In this document: one piece after another, positions 10,811 through 21,110 of the stretch
Layout of the letters: each line of letters starts with the position of its first letter
How positions within the stretch are numbered: position 1 is the first letter of the stretch
Source of the DNA: Aralia elata
Lineage: Eukaryota > Streptophyta > Magnoliopsida > Apiales > Araliaceae
NCBI GenBank assembly: GCA_034770075.1
Contig: CM068387.1
Location: forward strand, 80,973,971 to 81,037,970
Length of the DNA stretch: 64,000 nucleotides
Direction: 5' to 3'
Program-made: the position numbers and the translations under genes
The notes under the pieces: generated by a model
Told to the model about the DNA's origin: nothing
The model's database searches: none
Seen by the model: only the letters and a program-made list of their open reading frames with translations

Positions 10811-11800
10811 TTAATTGATTTACTTTCTATGTATATTTATTTATTTTTGATTAAATCCAAGTTTAAATATAAGGCAGTATATTTAGTACCACTACTAGTC
10901 TATTACTACTTCTACTACTATTCTGTAATTTCATTAATTTTGTTTTTTGTTTTTTGGATTGATTGTGGGATCATATTCATATGTAAATGGAGAATAATCT
11001 AAAGCAATAATGGTGTTTCCTTTACAAATATGGTATGATTTCGGGTAATTTTCCTTCACTGATCTGATTTATCAATTTTTATTAGTTCAATTATTTTCTT
11101 GCAGAGTTTCATACTCAATGAGTATTGTTGGTTTGAATTTTTAACATCTTGAAGTGTATGATTCAACTTTTGTAATTTATGCTAAAATTATGTTTTTCCA
11201 GGATCAATCATCTTATTTATTTAACTTGTTTTTAGATTTTATTGGTTTCAAATTAATGACTTCTTTTATTAGCACCACCAAGAAATGACATTAATGGATA
11301 AACGAATGGAGATTTATGTTTTGAATCTTAGATGTAAATGTGGGTTTCAACTTTCAACCATCATCATCATTGTCATTTTAATTTTTTTTTTAAAGATTTA
11401 TTGTATTAATCAAAAAAGAAAAAACTCATAATGATCATCGATTCATCATGGCACTTTTATATCATGATGATGTTATTTTGTTTCTTTAGAAATAGAGTAC
11501 TAAAAATTAAAAGTTGTGCACCCAAAAGAAAGAATGTTGAATTTACAAATGGCCAATTATATTTTATTATTTTGAAGATCTCCAATGATGTTAGCTAGTA
11601 TGTTATTTACTCCCTTTAGCATGAAGAAACTCAATTCTTTTTTATATACTCTTTTCTCTTCGATATTTATTAGGTGTTTAGTGGAAAGTATTTAGATTTT
11701 TTATATCATACTTTTGTATTATAATTTGATTAAAAAAACCATTAAATTTACATGCAAGTATATAATTTGATTAAAAAAAACCATTAAAACCCCTAGCAAA
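10811..11800. other. RALF 3' flank and intergenic DNA
   Basis: AT-rich sequence that probably contains the RALF 3' UTR in its first 200-250 bases (AATAATCT-AAAGCAATAATGG near 10990). No other gene or transposon termini were recognised. Confidence 0.5.
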
Positions 11801-12003
11801 GGAATTTTTATTAGGAGGTCCAGGTCTTTCTAGGACCTTCCATTACATTTTCGACATGTGTAATGGTCATACATAATTAATATAAATTGGCCCCCACATG
11901 TTATGGGCTATTGGTTAAAAAAGTAATTACTGTACACGTGTCAAAAATATATAAAAAAATTATTTTCTTAGTTAGAAGACCTGGACCTCCTAATAAAAAT
12001 TCC
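11801..12003. mobile_element. Short element with 28-bp terminal inverted repeats and TAGCAAA target duplication
   Basis: GGAATTTTTATTAGGAGGTC plus CAGGTCTT at the left end is matched in inverse at 11974-12003 (AGACCTGGACCTCCTAATAA plus AAATTCC). TAGCAAA occurs directly outside both ends (11794-11800 and 12004-12010); the boundary is ambiguous by one base, so the duplication is 7 or 8 bp, favouring a hAT-type MITE. Total length 203 bp with no coding capacity. The near-perfect ends suggest a fairly recent insertion. Confidence 0.85.
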
Positions 12004-12010
12004 TAGCAAA

Positions 12011-13519
12011 GCTAGGGTCTCGAGTGGAGGAGTGTCACTACAAACAATAATATAATTAGTACAATGTCGAAACTCAGAAAAGGTATCGGCACATTAATTC
12101 TCTTGCCTTCGAGTATGCATAATCAGGCATGATTTCCTTTTTGTCTAAATGGTATAATACACCATTAGAATTCTCAACAACTTTCGATGACAAAGAAACC
12201 ACTTGAAAATACAAATATTATGTGTGATATGAAGAGAGTTATTATTATTATTATTATTATTGTTGCCAATATTAGAATTTGTATAATACACCATTAGAAT
12301 TTACATGAGATGGGTTGATAAACAAATTTAATATTAAAAATTAAAAATTATTATTGAAAAAATATGTCCTATACAAAAACTAGATAAAAAATAAATAAAT
12401 ATTAACTCTCATTTTCCGACAGATAGTATGTACATATGACAATATTACTAGACTTTTTCTGGTAGTGTTTATTTATCGCCCATCAATATTGAAGAAAAAA
12501 AAAGGGTAGAAATTAGTAGAGCTTTTCTTTGCCCAAGTTGCCGTGGCAACAGCTAGACGACAATGACATTAACCAAATTGCTGCTGCTTAACAAATTTTA
12601 GTACCAATCTTACGGCGTGATATGGGCTACAAATGCCGCGTGATAACATACCATGTGAAACTCAAACCTATTAGGTTTTTTTTTTTTTTGTCATTTTTTT
12701 TATATCATGATTAAATTACATTAAGATTGAACTATTATGCATATGCTACTACATTAATTTCAATAAATATAACTCACAATTTATTACGGGAATTCTTTTT
12801 ATTAGTGTAAATTTTATTTATTTTTTATCATTTATAATAAATTACAATTTTGCAAAAACAACAAACTCACGATTAAGTTAGCTATTGGATTGGGTGCAGT
12901 AGTTAATAGTAGTAGTATTCTCAACAAGGCGTTCCCACCTCACACGTCTTCATCATCTTTAGAGACAGCTCATGATGCAGGGGATGGAGATCCAACCTTT
13001 TTGGTGGCACTCGTAATTATATTTATGTCCGATTTCTTATTTTTCATTTTGAACAATAATCATTTGTTTTCCAAATAATGTTCAAATTTTTGTTTTTTCC
13101 AAATATACCCGCGAAATAGTTGAAATATATAAGATATATTTGCTTGTGTAAATAGCTTTTTCGTACTTCTACCCTTTCATTAAGCTATAAAATAAACGGT
13201 TATGAATACGCCCTTTGTTTCACAATTAGAGTTATATTTCCATTTTTCGAATGGCAAACATAACATGAGGCTACTGATGTTGAAAACCCAAATGAAACAA
13301 ATCAAGTCTTGAATATGTCATGAGTTCTACAACCTTCACATTCAATACAGAGCACAATGAATGGTTCTGCTCTTAATTGTTGGAAATAAGAAACCGAAAG
13401 AACTCTTAGTTACATGTCTCACTGACTCTCGAGAGAGAAATGGATTTCAGTTCAAGATCTAAACAAATTAAGCGAAAAACTGGGAGAACCAGACCAACAC
13501 AGAAGGATGAAGTGAAATA
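12011..13519. other. Intergenic DNA between RALF and HSBP
   Basis: AT-rich, with an ATT microsatellite at about 12238-12262 and a poly-T tract near 12678. A more GC-balanced patch around 12525-12660 has no sustained open frame or recognisable product. The short open frame at 12890-13078 has no recognisable features and is not called. 13190-13519 includes the probable HSBP 3' UTR. Confidence 0.5.
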
Positions 13520-14439
13520 TTATGCTGAATCAGCTGCCTTGGTTTCTTCTTTTGAAGTTGAATCAGCTGCCTTGGTTTCTTCTTGCGACTTCAAAGTGCT
13601 AGAGGGGGACGGAGTTCCCTCGTGCCCCATCTCAGCTCTGAGATCGTTGATGCTCTGCTCTAGTTCATCTATCCGATTGCCCATCTCATCAAGTGCGTTG
13701 TTGTCAAAGAAACAAAGTAACTCGATTCTTCCGGACGAGATTTATGTCCCAGAAAAATAAAAATGCTACAGTTGAAGAATGAAAGCATAGTCTAAAAATG
13801 TATAAGCTTTATTGTGCTTTGCACATGTCTGTAATATTTGAAATTGATTTTATCATAGTTTATAGTTTAACACATTATTTCACCTAGCATTTGACTACTA
13901 AACCAACAGTTTTGAACGGAAAGACAAAGATCTCCCACCACCACCCAAATGAAAGAAGGGGGGAAAACCCATATCGCTCTTACAGCATACTGGAGGAAGA
14001 AAGTGAGAAACCAGTGGATTAAAAGGTGGCCGAAGACAAATCACCCTGCCAGTTCAACACATTACAGAAACGATACTGTTGTAAATGACAAAATCTCTAC
14101 ACAAATAAAGTTCATGGCATAAGTTTGGAAGCGAATCTAGTTCAAGCGGTCTTAAGCCTACTGTATACTCTCTTCTCGTGTTCGATAGGGCGGCCAAGAA
14201 GCTTCTTTATATAGATTAAACAAAAATCCAGAGGAATTGTTTCAATGAACTGATATTACTTGAATAGTTATTAAAATGATGCTACTTCACAATTTACTAA
14301 GGTTCTTTTCAATTTTCCTTGAGCCACCCAAATGCCCTCTTAAATAAGGATGTGGTATTCTTGCACAATTTTAAAATCAATCAATTTGACCAAGTGCTGT
14401 AGAAAATGCAATACAGAGATTTCAAAGTCTATCTATCTA

Positions 14440-14473
<34 letters not shown>

Positions 14474-16397
14474 ACCTATTAACTATTAAGATAGCCTTTT
14501 TTGCCTGAAATGTCATTTTAGAGATCCTACGTTCACACAGCAAGCAATCAACACAGAAAATGAAAAGGATATTCTTTGAAATGATGGAATCGGACATTGT
14601 CTGAAACCTGGATTGCTGCAAATTTCAAAGATGGTGGTAAGGACTTACCAAATGAAAAAACTCAAAAATATATGTAGAAACAAACTCACCATCTGCTGAA
14701 GAAGATTTTGTACCTGAAAATGAAAAAACAATAATTTAGGGAAACCGCAGGTATTATTTACTTACTCATATACAACCATTTAGATGGACAGTGCTATATA
14801 CCTTAATTTTAATATTGTGGTTTTCTCTGTCACAATTATCATATTTCATTGGAATTTTCTAACAAACCAACAATCACAGAGCTGCATATCCTTACATACT
14901 TATGAAGCATATAAAATTGATATACCAATGACTTTGCAGCCGCTCAGTACCAGGTCATATATTTAAAAGTGTTACACACTCCCAACAGCCATAGGTCGTT
15001 GACTAGACAGATTATTGCTAAAAACATCATACTTTTAAAAGCATATTATGTAACAATTATGGTTTATGGAACTCACAAATATCGTCATATCAGCAGTGCT
15101 CTGCTTCGGATCATCTGCGTCATTCCCATCCTGTTGACCAAACAGAGTTAGCACCAATAATAAATTAATAGATCATAACTGTACTAGTACAAGTCAAACC
15201 AGGTTCAAATAAATGGACAACTTCATATTAGAATGTGCACTTCTTCGAAAATATATGGGAAGATTCACTCTCACTCACTTGGAAAAACCTCAAAGCAGTG
15301 GCACAAGCTCTACAGATAAAGCAAAGTGGAAACTTAATTATACATTGTTCATCCACTAAACATCTAGCTAGCATAATACATTCCTAAGCACAATTTACAA
15401 GCATTTTGACCAACACCCAACAGTTTTTTCAAGATGAAGATCCTCAAAACCAATAATGACAGGGTAAGAGCCCTACCCCATTTGCTGACTTTTGAGGAAA
15501 CTCAGATTGACAACGTACCTAAATCACATGTATATATTTTAGCCTTTTGCTATAAAACTTGTTCATTAAAAAAAATTAAAATTATATAAGTAATATGTGG
15601 GTACCTATATGAAATGCATAATTATGACAGTAAAGCTACATTGTTTGCAAAAATAATTGGTGGGCTATTTGTATTAATTTATTATCGCTTTGGACTATTT
15701 TATCCCATAATAACTGCTCTTGAAGTTGTATCACTATTTAACTTATTACAATAAAAATTATAGACAAAATACAAATTGGATAAAAACTATTCCTATCTTT
15801 TCTCTATTTTCTCTCAAAAATTTCCTCTTTTCTCTCCCCCACTCTTTATCAACCCCTAATTTCTCTTAATGTGTTTTAACTGCACACACAGTGTGTGTGC
15901 CAGGAACCCTAGTAATGTATAAATGAACACGTAAATGAAATACAATCAACAAGCTAAAAAATTAAACACAAATTCTGTTCACACTTTCAGCTGCATGATG
16001 CTGAAGACAAGGAAAATAAATAAAGCAAAACAAAATTCAATTTAATGTTTGTAACTGTTTTTGGCTTGCTGATTGGAGAAACTCAATTAAAGGTAAACTA
16101 AACCAAAATGGATATATTACTTTTTTTCAACTTTCCTGCATAATCTGGGTAACCAAAACAAAGGAACTTCAATGCTCAGGCGCAAAAAAAAAATTAATTA
16201 TAAACAAAATACAGCACAATCAACCTGAAACGGAGCGAATTTGGAGAAATTGCAAATGAAATTACTCGAAACCCCAAATCGGAAGAAATTGGAGAGAAAT
16301 GACTAATATGGCATATAACAAAAAACAAAAGATCAACTAAGCTCTGGATATAAAAAAAAACTCTCAAATAGCTAATATTTTTTACTATCATTACCAT
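13520..16397 (-). CDS. HSBP: Heat shock factor binding protein (HSBP), 5 coding exons
   Basis: Small coiled-coil protein that binds trimeric heat shock factors and attenuates the heat-shock response in nucleus and cytosol. Exons: 16395-16397 (ATG only), 15077-15130, 14690-14713 (24 nt), 14573-14615, 13520-13692; total 98 residues. The product starts MDGNDADDPKQSTADMTIF, continues VQNLLQQM, QSRFQTMSDSIISK, then IDEMGNRIDELEQSINDLRA and a GHEGTPSP tail, matching the family throughout. The 98 residues slightly exceed the usual 76-90 because an 11-residue unit (EETKAADSTSK) is tandemly duplicated at the C-terminus. Intron 4 (14572-13693 on the minus strand) begins ATATCCTTTT and ends GCAC, an AT-AC U12-type intron; only this splice restores SKIDEMG. 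Introns 1-3 are GT-AG. The exon-1 call rests on ATG|GTAATG at 16397 and the family's MDG start. Confidence 0.93.
13693..14572 (-). other. AT-AC (U12-type) intron of HSBP
   Basis: In gene orientation the intron starts ATATCCTTTT, matching the minor-spliceosome 5' consensus (A/G)TATCCTT. Near its 3' end lies TTCTTTGAC, one mismatch from the U12 branch-site consensus TTCCTTRAC, with the branch adenosine about 11 bases before the terminal AC. The join is AAG A|TT GAT GAG, coding for K-I-D-E. No GT-AG alternative that keeps this conserved sequence was found at this junction. Confidence 0.88.
14437..14474. repeat. TCTA/CT/AT compound microsatellite
   Basis: A compound run of TATC, then CT, then TA units lies inside the HSBP U12-type intron. 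Likely length-polymorphic. Confidence 0.85.
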
Positions 16398-17398
16398 TTT
16401 TCGGCCTTCTGCTTTGGAACAGGGACGATTTGCTGACCCAAGATAAGAAAATGGATTTTGATCTCATATGGTTGCGAGTAAATTGCAAATCTATCTCTTC
16501 TATTTGTCATATTTTTGCGAGAGTGCTATCAAAATTTATTTTTTATCACAAGTCTCCCTTATTAGATTAACTAAAACTTATTTATTCTTATTCATTCCTA
16601 TCACAACAAGATGGACTTTACCATTTACTTTCATTTAACTCTTGTACATAGGAAATGAGACTCATACAAAACTGTTCCTCATTTCTTTTTCGTTGATAAT
16701 AAAACAATTTCTGTTAATTGAATTTGATAAAAAAAATGCTAACATATTATTCTCTAACATAAATTAAAGTTATTTATAGTACTGCTTGTCATCATATTCT
16801 CAAGGCGACAATTGAATTATTCGCTTCATTTGCAACACTAATTTGAACTCTAACAACTGCTTATAACTTTAATTTCACGAAATACGATTTGATTGAGATA
16901 AATTTTAGCCTTAATTTAAAACTCATGGTTTGATTAAGATGAATTCAAACTCTAATTTGAGACTTCTTAGCTCACATTTGTCCTTTTCTTAATTGTATAT
17001 GCGAATTTTGTTGCTCTCAAATATGTCTAATTATTATAATGGCTAACTTTACTTTAGGCATGAATAATATGTTAGCTATTTATGTCAAATTTAATTTGAT
17101 AAAAATCAATTTTTTATTGACAAAAAGGATTGGAGGAACAATTTTGTATAACTAATGTATTTATGAAAGAGGTTTGTGTTAAGAACAAATTTAGGAAGCA
17201 TTTTTGTAAAAACAAAACAAATAGGATAGTTTAATTTGCAATTTAGTCCATGGTTGTGGACGAGATAGACAATTATGAAACTGCCCTCCATATTTTCGGT
17301 TAATTTCCTTGTATTATAGTCATTGTTGTCTTAGCATGTTTCACGGACTTAATTTAAACAAGTTACTTAATAAATTAGAGTGGTTTTGAGGCAACTTA
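16398..17398. other. HSBP upstream region and probable transposon remnant
   Basis: The first 100 bases hold the HSBP leader and promoter. From about 16480 (GTAAATTGCAAATCTATCTC) to about 17290 the two ends look like diverged inverted copies: near 17230-17290 the sequence TTGCAATTTAGTCCATGG and TAGACAATTATGAAACTGCC resembles the reverse of known plant MITE ends. No target duplication was confirmed. The minus-strand open frame at 17106-17291 belongs to this end and is not a gene. Confidence 0.4.
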
Positions 17399-18458
17399 TC
17401 TATTATCTGTTATTATATATAAAAGCAGGACAAGCTATCTTATCCACTTTCAATTTAAAATCAATTGAAATCAATTTGGAATCAATTTGAAAATTGACTC
17501 GGTTCAATTGTCAATTAACTCGGTTTAATTGTCAATTAACTCGATTTAAATTCCCAAAACCATCATGTCAATACATTTATATACAGCAAATTAACTGCCT
17601 TTTGTTTCATCTTCCAAACACCCATCATAATTAAACTTCCTTTTGTTTCATCTTCCAAACACCAACGTGCATATACAACTTATATTTACATACTTTTGTT
17701 TCATATTCCAAACACCCATGATAAATTAATTGCCTTTTGTTTCATATTCCAAGCACCAACATGCATATACAACTTATATTCACATACTTTTGTTTCATAT
17801 TCCAAACACTCATCATACTCCACTGCCTTGAACCCATTCGATACCAACTAACTGTGTGTAAAAATGGCTTCTGCAGATCTCTCCCATCTTCATTATCATC
17901 TCTGAAACTCATTTATCTCCCATCATTTCTGATGTTAAACTTTTGCGAAATTGTATGTGGTGTTTTTTTCTTCCAGGTTATCCTCTTTAGAATGTTGTTT
18001 CTTAATGAAATTCATATTACGTTGTAGGTACTTTTTTGGATTCAATGCACAAAAGGTGTGCCGCTAGAGGCAAGAAGAAAGCTTGCAGGAAGAAGCAGAA
18101 GTAAGCTTCTTTTCTCATAATCAGTTTTAGAGTAGTTTTTGGTTATATGCATCAGATAGATTTGTAATATTATATCCCATTATTTAATTCTTATAGATTT
18201 TGGGATATATTTTCAGTAATATTTTAGCTTTTTACAACAAATAAAAGGTTCATGTATATATCAGTCATTAAAATAAAATGATCAATAGCCTACTTAATAC
18301 GATGTATTTAATATAAAATTTAAATTATATTTTAAAAGATTATTAATCTTAATCCATATAAGAGTCTCCATCCATTTTTATAATCTTCTTATACAACTTA
18401 ATTTACTTAACCCTGAATTTATCAAACAGGGTCGTGCTTTGCACGGCTACCAACCTAG
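17399..18458 (+). mobile_element. Nonautonomous Helitron
   Basis: The 5' end TCTATTATCTGTTATTATAT followed by AAAAGCAGGAC is typical of plant Helitrons, and is preceded by A. The 3' end CTAG (18455-18458) is followed by T, consistent with insertion between A and T without target duplication. A GC-rich hairpin CGTGC-TTT-GCACG lies 13 bases before the 3' end. Length 1060 bp. No RepHel protein is encoded. The interior has five copies of a TTTTGTTTCAT(C/A)TTCCAAACAC motif between about 17599 and 17810. Confidence 0.88.
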
Positions 18459-20942
18459 TATAGTTAATTACTTAATAATTGTGAGCACGAGAAAGAAATG
18501 AGTCAATAGACTATCCTAGGCAAATATCCGTAGATAGATATGCACAATAAGTTGGCTTAGTCTGTCCTGACATAGGTGTATCGAGTTTTGAATTTTGACC
18601 AGCCAAAGCAGGCTTTGGGCGATGGGTTGTGGTCTTGTTAGACCTGCGGACCAAGATTAGGTCGGTTTGGTCTCTCTTTTTTTTTCTTTTAATATTAAAT
18701 ATTTAAAATATAAATTAATAAAAATTTGTACAAATGATAAAAGTTTTTTGAGATTTATTTTATTTTAACATTTTATTGCACACCAATATAAGTTAGATGA
18801 TTAGAAAAATATATATATATTCTTTCTAAATTAAAAGGTAAACATAATTTAAATGCAACTGAAATATAAAGCAAATTGATTTTCTAGATGTATGTCCACT
18901 ATGCTTAGTTTGTCTTTATATAAAATATAATTTGAATACAATCTATTGCGATACATATGATTATAGATGCAAAATAGAATTGATTTACTGTACATTACAC
19001 TTTAATATTTTGAATGTAAAGTTAGTTTCTATTTTTTCCTTAGTAATAAGATCAGTTGGACATATATTTTATAAAGTTTAAATACACATGTATTTTTTCC
19101 TTTATGGTCATTAAACACTTACATAAACATTTACATAGTTAAATCTCAATATTTATTTTCAATTAGTTTTCTAATTGCTTCACGAAATTATTCTTTAAAT
19201 TGCTGCAACATAATACCTAAAAAAAAACCAAAATCATATACCCCCTAAGAATTTAGCATATCCAAATTAATGAAGAACTTCAATATTTATAAGAAATTAA
19301 CTTATTATTAATATTAAAAGTTAGTTTATAGATGTGTTAATTAATGTTAATATTCAACATTAAAAGTAGTAAGGAATATTAATAAATTTTCAATATTAAA
19401 TATTAGTAATTTAGTATTTACAATAAATTAACTTATTATTAATATTTAATCAACTAATTTATTATTAATATTAAATATATTAACTAGTTATATTCATTGA
19501 ATATGTATATTAATTAAATGTATTTACAAGAAATCAATAATGAATAATTAAAATCTTAAACTTTATTGATGTATTAATCAAAACTAATGTATTACAGTTT
19601 ACAAATTACAGTAACGAATAAGTAAAAATTTATACACCATTGACGAATAATTATAACTTTAAAATTCAAAAATTATAAATAATTGGGTAAAGAATCAAGT
19701 CATACTTTAAGTCAAACCAGGTCATATCAGGCTTAAATTAAATCAGACTAGATGTTTTTATAGGTCAAACTGAATTTCTATTTTAAAAGAGGGGCATTTT
19801 TAAGTTTTTCAGGCCAAGCTTAACATGTTTAAATCTTGATCGAGCTGGACTTTGACTAAGCCGGACCAAGGCCTAGTGGGCTTATGTGCATCCCTAGTTG
19901 TAAGTGAAGGGATTCTTCGTCGAGAATCGAGAATACACGCTTTCTCGTATGTTGTCCAAGTGTTGTACACCATTTACAACTTATTTCTAATAAGTTGATA
20001 CAAATACTTTACAACTTATTTCTAATAAGTTGATACAAATACTCTTCTATTAAGTAAAAAAATAAAAATAAACTCCGACAAACAAAACCTAAAATGTCCC
20101 TTTTATTATTTTTTTTCGCATTTTCTTTTAACGAGTTATATCACAAGAAAAGTTTCAATTTGCATATAGAATTATAATTATTAAATTTAATCAATATCTA
20201 TTATTTAAAATACAAGATTAAATTTGATTTTTTATAATCAACGAGATATTTTTAAATTCAAATTGACACAATTCATTTCAACAACTATTAAAACACTAAA
20301 TGTTGTGATCAATAGTATTTTTTATATTGTTTATATATTTCATAGCTGTACCATCTAAATTGAAAGAATATATATATATATTAATTTTGAATTTTAAATA
20401 TCAGATATTGATTTTAAAAAATCAATATTAATCTTTATATTTTAGATAGAGAAAGTATAATTCCTTATACAATAATATTTATATCTTTTTGTTAGAATAA
20501 TCCCCTTCTTAACTTAATTAAATACGGAAAAAGATATACATAAAATTTGGATACAAATTACTTCCAATTATTCTTTAACTATTATGTTCTTTATCTTATA
20601 TTTTCAACAAATTTAATAGAACTATTTTTCTGACCTATTTATAAATATATCCCCTATGCGTCTAGATCTTTCTCGAAAAAAGAAAAAAGAAAAAAAACCC
20701 ACAAATCTGTCCATATATATTCGCTTAAAAATCCCATCCCATCCCATCCAAACAAGATCGGACGTACCTCCTAGGTCATGGTCCCATATCAAATAAAACC
20801 AACGTACAAGATTCGCCCTCATCTCACCATCTTTCTCAATATCATATTATTCCTTTAGAAAAACTCACACGTCATCAAAATTTGCACTATATTTCTATTT
20901 TCAGATATAATATCAGATCAAAGCATACAGAAGAAAGCATAT
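18459..20942. other. Intergenic, very AT-rich; possible degraded transposon
   Basis: No gene. 18530-18680 and 19700-19900 are the only GC-balanced patches and may be the diverged ends of one element: TATGCACAATAAGTTGG on the left resembles the reverse complement of GGCTTATGTGCATCCCTAG on the right. A two-copy tandem repeat (TTTACAACTTATTTCTAATA plus AGTTGATACAAATAC, period about 36) lies at about 19971-20048. The last 200 bases hold the CARM1 promoter. Confidence 0.45.
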
Positions 20943-20950
20943 TATATAAA
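20943..20950 (+). promoter_or_regulatory. TATA box of the CARM1/PRMT4 gene
   Basis: TATATAAA followed by GGGGAGAG lies 161 bases upstream of the start codon. A transcription start near 20980 gives a leader of about 130 bases that is rich in pyrimidines (CTTTCTCTCTCT), then CA and TA dinucleotide runs. Confidence 0.6.
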
Positions 20951-21110
20951 GGGGAGAGAAATTATTGCGGCTCTTTTCCTTTTTTTTTTCTAGCTTCGAA
21001 TCTTTCCCTCCCCACAGAGAAACCCTAGCTTTCTCTCTCTAGAACTCACACACACATATATAATATACATATACATACATATAGCATATATAGATATAGG
21101 GAGAGAAATC

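Noticed and set aside
13440..13760. 106-residue plus-strand open frame
   Set aside because: It overlaps the last HSBP exon in antisense; the minus-strand reading is clearly the conserved protein.
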